From an uncultured Granulosicoccaceae bacterium (lineage in GTDB: Bacteria; Pseudomonadota; Gammaproteobacteria; JABXHR01), in assembly GCA_937921805.1 (NCBI GenBank), contig CAKZUS010000059.1, forward strand, positions 1 through 5,989: 5,989 nucleotides of DNA, read 5' to 3'. Each line of letters opens with the position of its first letter. Position 1 is the first letter of the stretch. The translations under genes were made by a program, and so were the position numbers. The notes under the pieces were generated by a model, which saw only the letters and a program-made list of their open reading frames with translations, did not search any database and was not told the origin of the DNA. Below are positions 4,922-5,989 of this stretch, piece by piece.

Positions 4922-5631
4922 TCGGTACCCTACGCGGCCTGCTGTTTCTTTTCGGCCTCACGGTGTCTGTGATCGTCGCCCTGCCTTTCGTCATGCTGCT
5001 CCCGCTCTTGCCTTTGAGCTGGAGGTTTCACCTCATCCACCCTTGGCCTCGTTTTGTGCTGTGGTGGCTGAAGGTCTGTTGTGGCTTGCGCTTTCGGGTC
5101 GAGGGACGCGAGCATATCCCCAGTGATCCCGGATTTATCATTTTCGCCAAGCACAGCAGTACGTTTGAGACGTTTGCGCTCTATGCACTGTTTCCAAAAG
5201 CGTGTTTTGTGGCCAAAAAGCAACTACTGCGCATCCCCATCTTTGGCTGGGGCATGCAGGGGCTGCGCTATATCACCATAGAACGTGGGCGGGGGCGAGA
5301 CACGATTAACCTCATGTGCCAACAAGCCGTTGATCGCCTCCAGGAAGGCCTCAATATTGTGATATTCCCCGAGGGCACGCGCCGCGCAGTGGGAGACCCT
5401 CCACAATACAAAATTGGAGGAGCAGTGATGGCCGCACGCACAGCAGCCGATGTGCTGCCGATGGCGCACAATGCGGGCCTCTACTGGCCCCGGCACAGCC
5501 TCACGAAATATCCAGGTGAAATCACTATCCGCTTTTTGCCTGTCATTCGCAGCAGCGGAAAAAAACCTGAGCAACTGCTCAGCGACATTCAGCAGGCCAT
5601 CGAAACCGCGCAGCGCGAGCTGGGCGCCTAA
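4918..5631 (+). CDS. 1-acyl-sn-glycerol-3-phosphate acyltransferase (PlsC-type)
   Basis: This 237-aa membrane-bound lysophosphatidic acid acyltransferase would transfer a fatty acyl chain to lysophosphatidate to make phosphatidate for phospholipid synthesis. An N-terminal hydrophobic segment (about 7-33) anchors it. The acyltransferase blocks follow: 'FAKHSSTFET' (H79, E84), 'GWGMQGLRYITIERG' (110-124), the acceptor-binding 'FPEGTRR' (140-146) and 'VLPMAHNAGLYW' (189-200). The catalytic motif is HX4E rather than HX4D, as in a known subset of proteobacterial homologues with 'KHQSxWET'. I chose ATG 4918, which forms ATGA with the gmhB stop; an in-frame GTG at 4903 would add five residues. The coupling and shared envelope role fit an operon with the GmhB-like gene. 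A related lysophospholipid or lipid A acyltransferase is possible but less likely. Confidence 0.92.
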   Translation: MIGTLRGLLFLFGLTVSVIVALPFVMLLPLLPLSWRFHLIHPWPRFVLWWLKVCCGLRFRVEGREHIPSDPGFIIFAKHSSTFETFALYALFPKACFVAKKQLLRIPIFGWGMQGLRYITIERGRGRDTINLMCQQAVDRLQEGLNIVIFPEGTRRAVGDPPQYKIGGAVMAARTAADVLPMAHNAGLYWPRHSLTKYPGEITIRFLPVIRSSGKKPEQLLSDIQQAIETAQRELGA

Positions 5632-5646
5632 TTAGAGACACTAACC

Positions 5647-5989
5647 ATGACCAGTGCACTGATAGTTATCGACATCCAGAACGATTTTTGCCCCGGTGGA
5701 GCGCTTGCGGTCCAAGGTGGCGATGAGATCGTGCCATTGGCAAACGCATTGATCGACGAGCACCAGCGCGTTGTACTCACACAAGACTGGCACCCTGCTG
5801 GGCATTCTTCTTTTGCTTGCAGCCACGATGCCGCCGAGCCGTTTACGCAAATCGAGATGCCCTACGGCGCGCAGACACTCTGGCCCCAGCACTGCGTACA
5901 GAGCACGCCCGGAGCCGAATTTCACGCGGATCTGAACACAGACAAAGCCTGCGCCATCATTCGCAAAGGCTTTAATCCACAGCTGGACT
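5647..5989 (+). CDS. pncA: Nicotinamidase, 3'-truncated by the window
   Basis: The first 114 residues of a cysteine-hydrolase-fold amidase that converts nicotinamide to nicotinate and ammonia for NAD salvage. It starts at ATG 5647, 15 nt after the acyltransferase stop, with only a weak upstream AGAG. Diagnostic features are 'LIVIDIQNDFCPGGALAV' (5-22, catalytic D9), the metal-binding 'TQDWHPAGHSSFA' (D47, H49) and 'TLWPQHCVQST' (H82), and 'IIRKGF' with the catalytic lysine K107. The catalytic cysteine, expected about 40-50 residues further on, is beyond the window, so completeness cannot be judged. Spacing suggests co-transcription with the acyltransferase. The metal site and 'LWPQHC' favour nicotinamidase over other isochorismatase-like hydrolases. 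Confidence 0.95.
   Translation, partial: MTSALIVIDIQNDFCPGGALAVQGGDEIVPLANALIDEHQRVVLTQDWHPAGHSSFACSHDAAEPFTQIEMPYGAQTLWPQHCVQSTPGAEFHADLNTDKACAIIRKGFNPQLD

Overview
The window comes from a Gram-negative proteobacterium, most likely a gammaproteobacterium. It is GC-rich and carries an LPS-heptose phosphatase (gmhB-like) overlapping a PlsC-type acyltransferase, periplasmic b-type cytochromes and a nicotinamidase, a gene mix familiar from free-living or marine gammaproteobacteria. No rRNA, tRNA or CRISPR array was seen. The genus cannot be fixed from this sequence alone.

Layout. (1) Positions 1-949 (+): the tail of an unidentified gene, overlapped by 8 nt by a phosphotransferase of the choline/thiamine kinase type. 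(2) Positions 995-1891 (-): a ten-helix EamA/DMT-type exporter, convergent with the kinase. (3) Positions 1967-3337: a complete insertion sequence of about 1371 bp. It has an intact 346-aa DDE transposase on the minus strand, 18-bp imperfect terminal inverted repeats (14/18) and a 6-bp target duplication TCTTGT on both sides. It split what was a roughly 150-bp divergent promoter region between the exporter and the cytochrome genes. (4) Positions 3420-4335 (+): a translationally coupled pair, a cytochrome b562-family protein with a twin-arginine-type signal peptide and a four-helix cytochrome b561-type membrane protein. (5) Positions 4385-5989 (+): gmhB-like phosphatase, 1-acylglycerol-3-phosphate acyltransferase (ATGA overlap) and, 15 nt further on, pncA, which runs off the window.

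How the genes work together. The b561/b562 pair looks like a small electron-transfer unit: the membrane cytochrome would exchange quinol-derived electrons with the soluble periplasmic cytochrome. The gmhB-like and acyltransferase genes both serve the cell envelope (LPS core heptose and phospholipid synthesis). PncA feeds nicotinamide back into NAD synthesis and is probably only co-transcribed. Points most worth a second look are the Tat-type leader on a b562-family protein, the replacement of both motif IV acidic residues in the GmhB-like protein, the clean IS insertion into a divergent promoter region, and a perfect 17-bp palindrome just upstream of the b562 start.
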